From the NCBI RefSeq assembly GCF_014851805.1, contig NZ_JACVAK010000002.1:434001-498000 (forward strand): a stretch of 64,000 nucleotides of DNA, in the 5' to 3' direction. Source of the stretch: Pseudoxanthomonas sp. PXM02 (GTDB lineage Bacteria; Pseudomonadota; Gammaproteobacteria; Xanthomonadales; Xanthomonadaceae). Both the position numbers and the translations under genes were made by a program. The notes beneath the pieces were generated by a model, which made no database searches, was not told the origin of the DNA, and saw nothing but the letters and a program-made list of their open reading frames with translations. Below are positions 15,568 to 23,268 of the stretch, in pieces; the first letter of the stretch is position 1, and each line of letters starts with the position of its first letter.

Positions 15568-17508
15568 TCAGGCCAGTACGCCTTTTTCCCGCAACAACTG
15601 CTCGCACACCTGCTCTACGGCGGCCGCGGAGCGTCGCGGATCGGAAAAGCCGCTTTGCTGCACGGCAGCCTTGACGCGCTGGCGCAGGGCGCCAAGTTCC
15701 GCAGGGTGGTTGGCCAGCCATGCGGCCCGGCGGATGTACTCTTCGGTGTCCGCCACCACCAGGTCCTCCAATCCCAGCGCCCGATTGATGCTTACACCGA
15801 GGCGTGCAGGGGGCGTTTCGCCCGTGCGGCACAGCACTGGTAGCCCGCTGGTCACGGCATCGAGGCTTGTGGCACCTCCCTGGTAGCGGAATGCGTCAAG
15901 CATCAGGTCGCAGCTTGCCGCGCGATCCGCTTGGTCCCCCGGCGCGAGCGCGTCGACGACCATGAGTCGCGACGGGCTTCCGCCCAGGCTGTGCCAGTGA
16001 CGAAGGAAGCCCGGTCGGGCCGTCGCTGGCAGGTACACCATCAGGGTCGCATCAGGCGCCAACTCCAGAATCCTGATCCACGCCGCGACCAAGGGCATAT
16101 CCAGCTTGTAGCTGTTGTTGAAGCTGGCGAGCACCACCCTTCCTTCCGCCGGCATGCCGAAACGTTCGCGCTGCCTTTGTCCGCCCGCACCGGGTGCAGG
16201 CGGAAAGAGGCTGACAGGCAGATGGACGATACGGTCCTTGAAGGACCAGGTGTTGTCTGAGGGCTGCACGTGTTCGTCGAGCAGGAGAGCATCCAACCAG
16301 GGCGCCTGCTGGGCATGGAGGAAGCCGAGCCACCCCAGTTGCAGGGGCGCAGGTCGCACCGCCAGGATCTCCAGCCGCGCACCCACGGTGGGACCGTTCA
16401 AATCGATCAGGACGTGGATGCCATCGTGACGAATGCGCTGGACGATGTCCGTGGTACCCAGCGAGGCGCAGTCCACGTAGACGTCGCAGCCCTCGCGTAT
16501 GCCGGCCGCGACGGGATCGTCGTACGTGCGGAGCGAGTAGGCGAAGACTTCGAATCGGTCCCGGTCATGGGAGCGGAACACGTCGCCCACCAGTTGGCCA
16601 ACCGCGTGCATGCCAAAGTCGGAGGACAGGTAGCCGATCCGGATCCTGTCTTCGGGATGGATCGTTTGCAGTGCATCGGACGGGGCATGGGAAGGCGCCC
16701 GTTCGAGCACGGCCCCCATGTAACGATCCAGCGCATGTTGGACCAGCGATGCTTCCAGTGGGAGATAAGTGAGCGGGAACACCTCCAGGACCTGTCCCGC
16801 GGGGATGCCGTGTGCGACCACACGGCGGAACTTGTCGAGCGCCGCGTGTTCGCCGGAAAAATCGCACAGGCGCGCTTGCGTCTGTGCCAACCGCAGCAGC
16901 ACGTCAGCGCGACCCGGGAAGATTCCGCTCGCCTGCTGGTAGCTGTCTCGCGCCAGTTCCAGATCTCCCGCCTGTTCGGCACACATGGCGATGTTGTAGA
17001 TCTCGCCGGGCTGTTCTTCCGCCGCCTTCCGGTAAGCCTGTATGGCTTCTGCCCAGCGTTGCTGATGGTGCAGGCTTTCGCCAAGGTAGTGCCAGGCTTC
17101 ACCGAACGCCGGCGCGAGCAACAACGCACGTCGAAGTGCCGTTTCCGCGCGGGCGTAGTGCCCTCCACGGACCTCGATGCTTCCACGCAACATCCACGCA
17201 GCGGCGTCGTGGGGCAGTCGCCCCGTCGCTTCCTCGGCGATCCGCAACGCTTCCTCAATCTCGCCATCCACGCGCAGGCAGACGACGAGTGCGAGCAGCG
17301 CGCGCGCATCGTCAGGCATGTGTCGCCTGACCTCGCGCAGCAGTGTCGCGGCCTCCTTCCTGTGCGCCATCTGCATCAGCAGGATCGCGTAGTCCAACAT
17401 CAGCATGGCGTCGCCGGGCGCGGCTGCGAGCGCACGCTGGTAGTGGGCCGACGCGGTAGCGATGTCCCCGGCCGCGTGGGCGTGACGCGCGCGTTCGGCG
17501 TCGGTCAT
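15568..17508 (-). CDS. TPR O-GlcNAc transferase-like (SPINDLY-type) glycosyltransferase
   Basis: 646 aa. Residues ~1-215 are TPR repeats. The C-terminal part has the GT41 layout of O-linked GlcNAc transferase and SPINDLY: IRIGYLSSDFGMHAVGQLV near 295, the DLNGPTVGARLEILAVRPAP segment (the equivalent of D-L-x-G-x-T) near 370, VVLASFNNSYKL near 450, and DAFRYQGGATSLDAVTSGLP near 545, where the family has a conserved Gly-rich sugar-nucleotide site. GT41 enzymes add GlcNAc or fucose to Ser/Thr of proteins or peptides. The usual GHTTT segment is changed to GGATS here, so donor preference is uncertain. It overlaps the methyltransferase gene by 4 nt. Confidence 0.85.
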   Translation of the reverse strand: MTDAERARHAHAAGDIATASAHYQRALAAAPGDAMLMLDYAILLMQMAHRKEAATLLREVRRHMPDDARALLALVVCLRVDGEIEEALRIAEEATGRLPHDAAAWMLRGSIEVRGGHYARAETALRRALLLAPAFGEAWHYLGESLHHQQRWAEAIQAYRKAAEEQPGEIYNIAMCAEQAGDLELARDSYQQASGIFPGRADVLLRLAQTQARLCDFSGEHAALDKFRRVVAHGIPAGQVLEVFPLTYLPLEASLVQHALDRYMGAVLERAPSHAPSDALQTIHPEDRIRIGYLSSDFGMHAVGQLVGDVFRSHDRDRFEVFAYSLRTYDDPVAAGIREGCDVYVDCASLGTTDIVQRIRHDGIHVLIDLNGPTVGARLEILAVRPAPLQLGWLGFLHAQQAPWLDALLLDEHVQPSDNTWSFKDRIVHLPVSLFPPAPGAGGQRQRERFGMPAEGRVVLASFNNSYKLDMPLVAAWIRILELAPDATLMVYLPATARPGFLRHWHSLGGSPSRLMVVDALAPGDQADRAASCDLMLDAFRYQGGATSLDAVTSGLPVLCRTGETPPARLGVSINRALGLEDLVVADTEEYIRRAAWLANHPAELGALRQRVKAAVQQSGFSDPRRSAAAVEQVCEQLLREKGVLA

Positions 17509-18530
17509 CGCGATACGACTAGTGTCCAGCCCATGCGGCTGCCTGGGCTTTGGTCCAGAGGCGCCAGCACGGAGGATCCGTAGCCTGCGGCGATGCTCTG
17601 CGTGCGTAGTTGCTCGATCTCGGTCAGCGCCATGATGGCCGCGGACAGATGCTGCAGGCGTACGCGTTCAGCCTCCAGGTCCGCGCGCGCGCGCGCCAGA
17701 TACTCCAGGGCGTGTGCGGGCGAGGTCTGCGCGTGCTCCAGCGTGGTGTGCAGGTAATGGAAAGTCTTGCGCAGGATGGCGGCCTCCGGAAGTGCGGCCG
17801 CGCCGGCGACGACCTGTGTCGATGCCTGCTGGAAAGCACGATGGATGGAAGTTGCCTCCGACCCTGCGCGAGGGGGTTGGGTCGTCCCTTTTACGAGGCT
17901 GGACACCCAGTCATGCGCGAGGTCCAGGATGCGGGTTCTGTCGAACACAAGGTCGCACGCCTCGCGTTGCTGGTCGGCCGTCGACGAAATCAGAGAATCC
18001 GAGCTATGTATCAGGAAGGCTGCGCTCCCGGTGGAACCGATGACGCGGAACACCTCATGCAGCGTCGCGTCGCGTGGCCGCGAATACTCGAATGCATATT
18101 GCGACGTGACGAGTGCGACGCTGCCGTCATCGAAAGGCAGAGTGTCCATGCCCGTACGGGGATGGAAGGTGATGCCGGCGAACGAGTCGGCGCCGGAGGC
18201 CCAGCGCGGAGGATCAATATCCGCTGCATCCACCCCATGGATATCCAGGTCGAGGCCTCGTTGCGCGGCGTGATGCTTGGCCAGCAGGGCCAACGCCCCG
18301 TTGCCGGTGCCGATGTCCACGACGCGCTGTCCTGTGCCGAGGCCATCGAAGCGAGCCTTCCAGAAGGCCGCCATCTCGCCGTCATAGTTGCCATCGATAG
18401 CCGTTGAACAGGAATGCAGGACGCCGGCGCGCCAGAGCGTGCTCCAAGCGTCACCACTCTCAGGAGTCGGCCCAATTGACATGGCGTGGTCGTGGCTCAC
18501 GGTGCGGGCATGTTCTTCCGGCGGCACCAT
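17505..18530 (-). CDS. SAM-dependent methyltransferase, class I
   Basis: Up to 341 aa. Motif I, VVDIGTGNGALALL, lies near residue 70 and is followed by the acidic end of strand 2 (IHGVDAADID); the later SVALVTSQYAFEYS segment fits motif IV. The C-terminal ~150 residues are helical (LRKTFHYLHTTLEHAQ..) and not part of the core fold. The ATG at 18530 overlaps the upstream gene by 34 nt; the ATG at 18482 would leave a 14-nt gap and is equally possible. Stop and start overlap with the glycosyltransferase gene (ATGA) indicates coupled expression. The substrate is unknown; in context a modified protein, or the product of the neighbouring enzymes, is a reasonable guess. Confidence 0.75.
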   Translation of the reverse strand: MVPPEEHARTVSHDHAMSIGPTPESGDAWSTLWRAGVLHSCSTAIDGNYDGEMAAFWKARFDGLGTGQRVVDIGTGNGALALLAKHHAAQRGLDLDIHGVDAADIDPPRWASGADSFAGITFHPRTGMDTLPFDDGSVALVTSQYAFEYSRPRDATLHEVFRVIGSTGSAAFLIHSSDSLISSTADQQREACDLVFDRTRILDLAHDWVSSLVKGTTQPPRAGSEATSIHRAFQQASTQVVAGAAALPEAAILRKTFHYLHTTLEHAQTSPAHALEYLARARADLEAERVRLQHLSAAIMALTEIEQLRTQSIAAGYGSSVLAPLDQSPGSRMGWTLVVSR

Positions 18531-19171
18531 GCGTTCAGCGCAACGACGATCCGTGGCCGCTCACCGGTGTAGGGAAACACTTCATGAAGAAGGTAGGAAG
18601 GGAACGCGATCATCTGGCCCGGCTTGTGGTTCAGTTGCCAGGGGCCTATCCGGTACGGCGACTGCAGTCGCTCGACGGCCGGGTCGCGATACATGTCGCA
18701 ACCTGTCCGCGGATCATGGAAACGCACAGCGCCGCTCTCAGGCGTGGCACCGTCGCCGGGATCGACGCAATAGATCGCGGACCAGCTGGCGTTCGGATGG
18801 TTGTGCAGGCTCTGGAAGCCGCCCTTGCGGGTGATGTGGAACCAGGAGTGCATATCCAGTTCGAAGTTCGCCATCTCAGCGTCGGTGTACTGGTTCATCC
18901 CCTGGATGAATGTCAGTAGTGATGCACGAAGAAAGCCGAACAACTCCTTGATGGCCAGCTCCTGACGTTGGTGCAGGAAGAAATGGCTCTCGAAGATGCC
19001 GTACTGGGTGTCGCGCTGGATCGGATCCCGATGCTTGTCGCCGTAGCTTTCCAATCTAAGGAACAATGAAGACAGTTCGACATTGAGCCGGGAGGCGTCT
19101 GCAATCTGGCACTGGAGCATGGGGACTGCGTACAGCGGAAACACCTGCGCCTGGACTGTGTTGTCCGTCAT
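18497..19171 (-). CDS. Putative 2OG-Fe(II) oxygenase
   Basis: 224 aa, first gene of the four-gene operon. It is the TIGR02466-like family without TPRs: DMHSWFHITRKGG, then SLHNHPNASWSAIYCVD near 125 containing the HxH metal-binding candidates, a GAVRFHDPR segment, and MIAFPSYLLHEVFPYTGERP near 190 that supplies the distal His and the 2-oxoglutarate-binding Arg. Presumably cytoplasmic and hydroxylating an amino-acid side chain. Its start is 58 nt from the terminator of TonB receptor 2, so the operon has its own promoter in that short gap or is reached by read-through. Confidence 0.82.
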   Translation of the reverse strand: MTDNTVQAQVFPLYAVPMLQCQIADASRLNVELSSLFLRLESYGDKHRDPIQRDTQYGIFESHFFLHQRQELAIKELFGFLRASLLTFIQGMNQYTDAEMANFELDMHSWFHITRKGGFQSLHNHPNASWSAIYCVDPGDGATPESGAVRFHDPRTGCDMYRDPAVERLQSPYRIGPWQLNHKPGQMIAFPSYLLHEVFPYTGERPRIVVALNAWCRRKNMPAP

Positions 19172-19228
19172 GTCCGAACTCTGGAATGTGAGGATTTCAT
19201 GATGCCATGGACGCGTCGCAATGGTCCG

Positions 19229-19260
19229 AAAAGCACGATGCCCCCGTAAGGGGGCATCGC
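19229..19260 (-). terminator. Rho-independent terminator of TonB receptor 2
   Basis: CGATGCCCCC (19236-19245) pairs perfectly with GGGGGCATCG (19250-19259) across a GTAA loop. Read on the minus strand it is followed by TGCTTTTC. It begins 45 nt after the receptor stop. Confidence 0.8.
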
Positions 19261-19304
19261 GTGGACCCGGCGGACCGGGTCCTAGGTTGCAGCTTCCGGA
19301 TGGA

Positions 19305-21992
19305 TCAGAAGTTCTGCTCGTACTTCATGTACATCATGCGGCCGTACATGTTGTGCAGGGTGTTGCTGTAGAACGGGAAGCCGTACAGCACGTTGCTCAT
19401 CGGCGCGTCCTTGTTCGCGACGTTACGCGCGCCGACGGTGACCTTGGCATTCCACGGCAGGGTTACGCCCGCCTGCACGTCGACCGTGGTCCACGAAGGC
19501 AGGAAGGTGTTCTGCGCAGCCACCGTGCTCTTCTTGCCGCTGTCGCCGATGTAGTTGGTGATCACACCGAAGTTGTAGATGCCGCCACTCCAGTTGATTG
19601 CCAGCTGACCACGGTGATCCGGGAAGCCACCGGTGCCGGCCTGCTCGATGGTGCCTGCACCCACGGGGGTGAAGTCATACTCCATCTGGTGCGACCAGGA
19701 CAACTTGGTGTTGAAGGTGCCCCAACCATCAGTCTGGAAGCGCCAGCTACCCTCGAAGTCCAGACCGCGGGCGGTCTGGACCGCACCGTTGACCGTCGGC
19801 AGCAGGATCAGGTTGGCCTGACCCGGCAGAATCGTGCCGTTCGGAGCCACGATCGCGGCGCCGCGAGTCACGCCGTAAAGCGGGACATTGTTGTCACCGT
19901 TGCGGAATGCCAGCGCGCGCGGGATGGTGCCGATGATGTTTTCCAGCTCGACGTCGTAGTAGTCCAGTGCGAACGACAGATCGGCGTTCGGGCTCCACAC
20001 AACGCCCAGACCCCAGTTGGTCGACTCTTCCGACGTAAGGTCCGGGTTGGAGGTGATCAGCCAGGTGTACTGCGGGCTGGCAATACACGGATTGACGGCG
20101 TACGGCTGGTACGTCGGATTGGAGATCGCCGTACGGACTGCGGTCAGCGCGGCGCAGGCCAGTTCGTCGCCACCGGCGTGCGGCGGGGTCAGCGTCGGGC
20201 CAGGGCCGCTGTTGAGGTTGGTGCTGCGGTTGTCGCCGTACATATCGACCAGGGTCGGTGCACGGAAACCTTCGCCCCACGTACCGCGGAACAGCAGCGA
20301 ATCAATCGGGCGGAACTCCAGCGACACGCGCGGGGAGAACTTGCTGCCCTGATCGTTGTAGCTGTCATAGCGACCGGCCAGGGTCAGATCCAGGCTTTCG
20401 AAGATCGGAACCAGCGTTTCGAAGTAGGCAGCGTAGTAGGCGCGCTCGCCCTCGCCACCCGCACCGGCGGAGCCGAACACGTTACCTGCCGCGCTCTGGG
20501 CGTCGTAGATCTGCGTGAAGCGGTCGTCGCGGTACTCGAAGCCGGTCACGAAACCGACAGCGCCTGCGGGCATTTCGAACAGGTCGAAGCTGATGTGGCC
20601 ATCAGCCGTGACGGAACGGTACTGCGATTCCACGAACACCGTGTGACCGATGCGACCAGCATTCGCGGCGACGCTGGAGTGGTTCGGATCGAACGGGTTG
20701 AACGAGCCGGAATCGATCAGCTGCTGCAGCGTGCTGCCGATACCGTAGTTGTAGTTGACGCTGTTCTGGGTGTTCAGGCCATGACCGACGCTGACTTCCC
20801 AGTCCGAGCCGCCGAACCAGTCGTTGCTGCCATTCAGGCCGACCAGGTACTCGCGCTGCTTGTCATAACGCAGCGAATCGCGGGTTCCCAGCGGGGTGAA
20901 GCGGTAGTACAGCGTGCCCGCTTCGCCGAAGGGATTGAACGGGTTGGTGGCGGAGATCGTCGGCAGGAAGCCTGCGCCACGGCCACCGTTGTCCACCGGC
21001 GCCGAGGCGTAGACGCCCAGGCTGCGGGTCTCGGAATTCAGCGCGCGGAAGAAGAACTGCGTGGCTTCGGAGAGGTTGTAGTTGCCGTTGACCAGCAGCG
21101 CGTTGCGGCGCAGCGAGGATTCATTGGCCGAGGTGGCGCCGTGATCGAAGGCGCAACGGGTCGGGCTGATCCGGATGCTGTTTTCGAACTGGTCGCAGTT
21201 GGCAACGTTGCGGGTGCCGTTCGCGTTGGAGAACGTGGCCGACGAATTGTAGGTGCTCAGGCCAGCGGTCCACCACGCGGCCGGAATCTTCTCGCGGATG
21301 TCACGGTTGTACATCATGTCGCGTTCTTGATGATCGATCACGAACGTGATGTTGCCGCGGTCGGACGAGATGCCGCCGGACAGCGAAAGGGTATTGCCAT
21401 CGGGGCCGGCTTCGGACGAGGTCTCGTAGCTGGCGGTGACGTTCATGCCCTCATAATCCTTGCGCAGGATGATGTTGACCACGCCGCCGATCGCGTCGGA
21501 GCCGTACACGGCGCCGGCGCCTTCGCGCAGGATCTCGATGCGCTCGACCGCGGAGGTCGGGATCATGTTGATGTTCGCTGCACCACCGGACAGGGCGCCG
21601 GAATTGGTCATGCGGCGGCCATCGAGCAGAACCAGCGTGTAGGCAGAACCCAGACCGCGCAGGTTGATGGTGGCCTGCGAACCCGTAGCGGAGCCCGAGG
21701 ATTCGCGGACCGAGCCGAACGAGTTGTAGACGTTGTTGCGCAGGAAGTCGGAGACCGACAGTTCGCCTGCAGCTTCGATGTCCGCGCGGGTGATCGTGGT
21801 GATCGGTGCCGCGGTTTCGATGTCGGTACGCTTGATGCGCGAGCCGGTCACCTCAATGCGGTTCAGCGTGGTGGTGCTCGAGTCGCTGCTCGACTCCTGG
21901 GCAAAGGCGACGCCCATGCCGGAGGCAGACACCGTACCCACCGCGAGCGCGAACGAGATCGCCTCACGGAGCTTCGTGGTTTTGCAGTTCAT
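19305..21992 (-). CDS. TonB-dependent outer-membrane receptor 2
   Basis: 895 aa from the ATG at 21992, preceded by GGGAGAGAGAGA. The leader MNCKTTKLREAISFALAVG matches that of receptor 1 at almost every position. Then come a TonB-box-like LNRIEVTGSRI, the plug (~45-170: VSDFLRNNVYNSFGS, INLRGLGSAYTLVLLDGRR, VERIEILREGAGAVYGSDAIGG), and a barrel ending KYEQNF with the required C-terminal Phe. It is a typical high-molecular-weight Xanthomonadaceae receptor without a signalling domain; the ligand cannot be told from sequence. It stands upstream of the oxygenase / methyltransferase / glycosyltransferase operon and has its own promoter and terminator. Confidence 0.95.
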   Translation of the reverse strand: MNCKTTKLREAISFALAVGTVSASGMGVAFAQESSSDSSTTTLNRIEVTGSRIKRTDIETAAPITTITRADIEAAGELSVSDFLRNNVYNSFGSVRESSGSATGSQATINLRGLGSAYTLVLLDGRRMTNSGALSGGAANINMIPTSAVERIEILREGAGAVYGSDAIGGVVNIILRKDYEGMNVTASYETSSEAGPDGNTLSLSGGISSDRGNITFVIDHQERDMMYNRDIREKIPAAWWTAGLSTYNSSATFSNANGTRNVANCDQFENSIRISPTRCAFDHGATSANESSLRRNALLVNGNYNLSEATQFFFRALNSETRSLGVYASAPVDNGGRGAGFLPTISATNPFNPFGEAGTLYYRFTPLGTRDSLRYDKQREYLVGLNGSNDWFGGSDWEVSVGHGLNTQNSVNYNYGIGSTLQQLIDSGSFNPFDPNHSSVAANAGRIGHTVFVESQYRSVTADGHISFDLFEMPAGAVGFVTGFEYRDDRFTQIYDAQSAAGNVFGSAGAGGEGERAYYAAYFETLVPIFESLDLTLAGRYDSYNDQGSKFSPRVSLEFRPIDSLLFRGTWGEGFRAPTLVDMYGDNRSTNLNSGPGPTLTPPHAGGDELACAALTAVRTAISNPTYQPYAVNPCIASPQYTWLITSNPDLTSEESTNWGLGVVWSPNADLSFALDYYDVELENIIGTIPRALAFRNGDNNVPLYGVTRGAAIVAPNGTILPGQANLILLPTVNGAVQTARGLDFEGSWRFQTDGWGTFNTKLSWSHQMEYDFTPVGAGTIEQAGTGGFPDHRGQLAINWSGGIYNFGVITNYIGDSGKKSTVAAQNTFLPSWTTVDVQAGVTLPWNAKVTVGARNVANKDAPMSNVLYGFPFYSNTLHNMYGRMMYMKYEQNF

Positions 21993-22077
21993 TCTCTCTC
22001 TCTCCCGTTAAGGGGGTATCCCAAGGTGTCCCTCGAGGCGGTCAAAAAGGGTGACCACGAAACGAGGGGGTGACCGG

Positions 22078-22106
22078 ATACTAGTCGGGTTTTAACAAGA
22101 ATTAAA
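22078..22106 (-). promoter_or_regulatory. Promoter of TonB receptor 2
   Basis: On the minus strand TTTAAT (complement of 22101-22106), 17 bp, TAGTAT (complement of 22078-22083). The arrangement TTTAATTCT - 8 bp - CCCGACTA is identical to that before receptor 1. The rest of the 21993-22286 gap shows no gene. Confidence 0.65.
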
Positions 22107-22286
22107 CCCGCGTGAAGACTGAACACGGAGAGAAGCAAGGTTAGTTACGTAAATGTGATGAAATTCACGCCTTGACGCTAGCTTGCCGTCGGCCGGCTTT
22201 CCTTAGCAACGTGACGAGCACGGGCGCACGCCTACGCCGCGCTGCTGTAGCACGGGCAACCAAGCGTGTCGCAGAAAGGTGTGGCC

Positions 22287-23156
22287 TTAGAGGTCCTGCT
22301 CGTACCGGACGTAGGGCACGGTGCCCTCATCGGCGTTCTCGTTCGTCAACGAGAAGGGATTCTTGCCGCGGGTAATGACGTTCTCGGCGCCGACGGTGAG
22401 CTGTCCGCTCCACGGGGTGCGCCAAGTCAGGCCCAAGCCCAGGCCTTCGAACTTGCCAGGCTGTCCGGGCACATCGATGACCCGCCCGATGATGTTGGCG
22501 CTAAACGGACCGTAGCCGCCGCCGACGGTCAGGCTGCGGCTGTTCCAGCGGTCGGCGAGGGCGGGAAGGTCTGAGGCGGGAACCAAGGTCGCTTTTGCGA
22601 CAGCGCCGCCAATCGACACGAAACCTTCGCGCCCGATGTTCTTCTGGCCGAAGACGGTCAGGTCGTTCTGCTCGACACGGCTGGTGCCGCGGCCGGATGA
22701 CAGCCAGGCGGGCAGGGTGTCGCGACCGGTGCCGGCGGACAGGCCCAGCTTGCCGCCCGGGCGACTCAGGATTGCCGAAGCGCTGACGCGCTGGCTGGCC
22801 GTGGCGTCGTCGTCGTCGCCGAGCGTCGCCAGCATGCAGTGGCTGGCCAGGTTGCCGATATTGCCGACCACGCCAGCGTTGCGGTTGCAGACCAGGCCCA
22901 GCTCATCGCCGCTGTCCAGGCCGAATGCAGTGGTGAGGGAGTTGCGGCCCAGGCGCCAACGCGCGCCGGCCTCGGTCTGACCCGTCGGCTCCAGCAGGAG
23001 CACGGCTTCAACCTTACCGTCGTTGTTCCAGATCGGCAGGGCGGTGGGCTTGGGGTCCGCGGCCGGCTTGCGCGTGGCCTTCTGCGCATACGCGTCCGCT
23101 GCCACGCCAGAGGCGAGCAGCAGGGCAAGCAACAGTGTCAGGCTACGCAGTTTCAT
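22287..23156 (-). CDS. Outer-membrane beta-barrel-like protein of unknown function
   Basis: 289 aa. The signal peptide (MKLRSLTLLLALLLASGVAADAYA) is followed by a basic linker and then alternating polar/hydrophobic strands. The last ~70 residues (GLGLTWRTPWSGQLTVGAENV, then VPYVRYEQDL) resemble the last strands of a TonB receptor barrel, where the equivalent positions read VTVGARNVANK and MKYEQNF in receptor 2. A disulfide may join the two Cys in the VCNRNAG..SHCMLATLG segment. No plug domain is present, so it is not itself a receptor. Two small palindromes lie in its 5' region. Conserved position next to hslO is my recollection for the group, not shown here. Confidence 0.65.
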   Translation of the reverse strand: MKLRSLTLLLALLLASGVAADAYAQKATRKPAADPKPTALPIWNNDGKVEAVLLLEPTGQTEAGARWRLGRNSLTTAFGLDSGDELGLVCNRNAGVVGNIGNLASHCMLATLGDDDDATASQRVSASAILSRPGGKLGLSAGTGRDTLPAWLSSGRGTSRVEQNDLTVFGQKNIGREGFVSIGGAVAKATLVPASDLPALADRWNSRSLTVGGGYGPFSANIIGRVIDVPGQPGKFEGLGLGLTWRTPWSGQLTVGAENVITRGKNPFSLTNENADEGTVPYVRYEQDL

Positions 23157-23174
23157 GGCTCGCTTCAGACTCCT

Positions 23175-23207
23175 GGGTCGACCCGGAGTTCCCCTCCCGA
23201 AGGGGAA
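23175..23207 (-). promoter_or_regulatory. Two adjacent palindromes in the leader of the OM protein gene
   Basis: GGGTCGACCC (23175-23184) and TTCCCCT/AGGGGAA (23189-23195 with 23201-23207, 5-nt loop) lie between hslO and the outer-membrane protein gene. Neither is followed by a T-run on the minus strand, so a structured 5' leader or an operator is more likely than a terminator. Confidence 0.35.
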
Positions 23208-23268
23208 CCGATGCTATGCCGTTTATGTTTCTTTAACAAGTCCCCGAGGCGGCTAACCGACCGCAGGA

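Noticed and set aside
9154-21992. RiPP or non-ribosomal peptide cluster
   Set aside because: No precursor-like short gene, lanthipeptide/radical-SAM enzyme, protease/ABC exporter or NRPS/PKS module was seen among the modifying enzymes. A precursor elsewhere cannot be excluded.
19221-22073. 950-codon plus-strand ORF opposite TonB receptor 2
   Set aside because: Same reason: perfect shadow of a recognisable receptor, no recognised domain, no ribosome site at its start.
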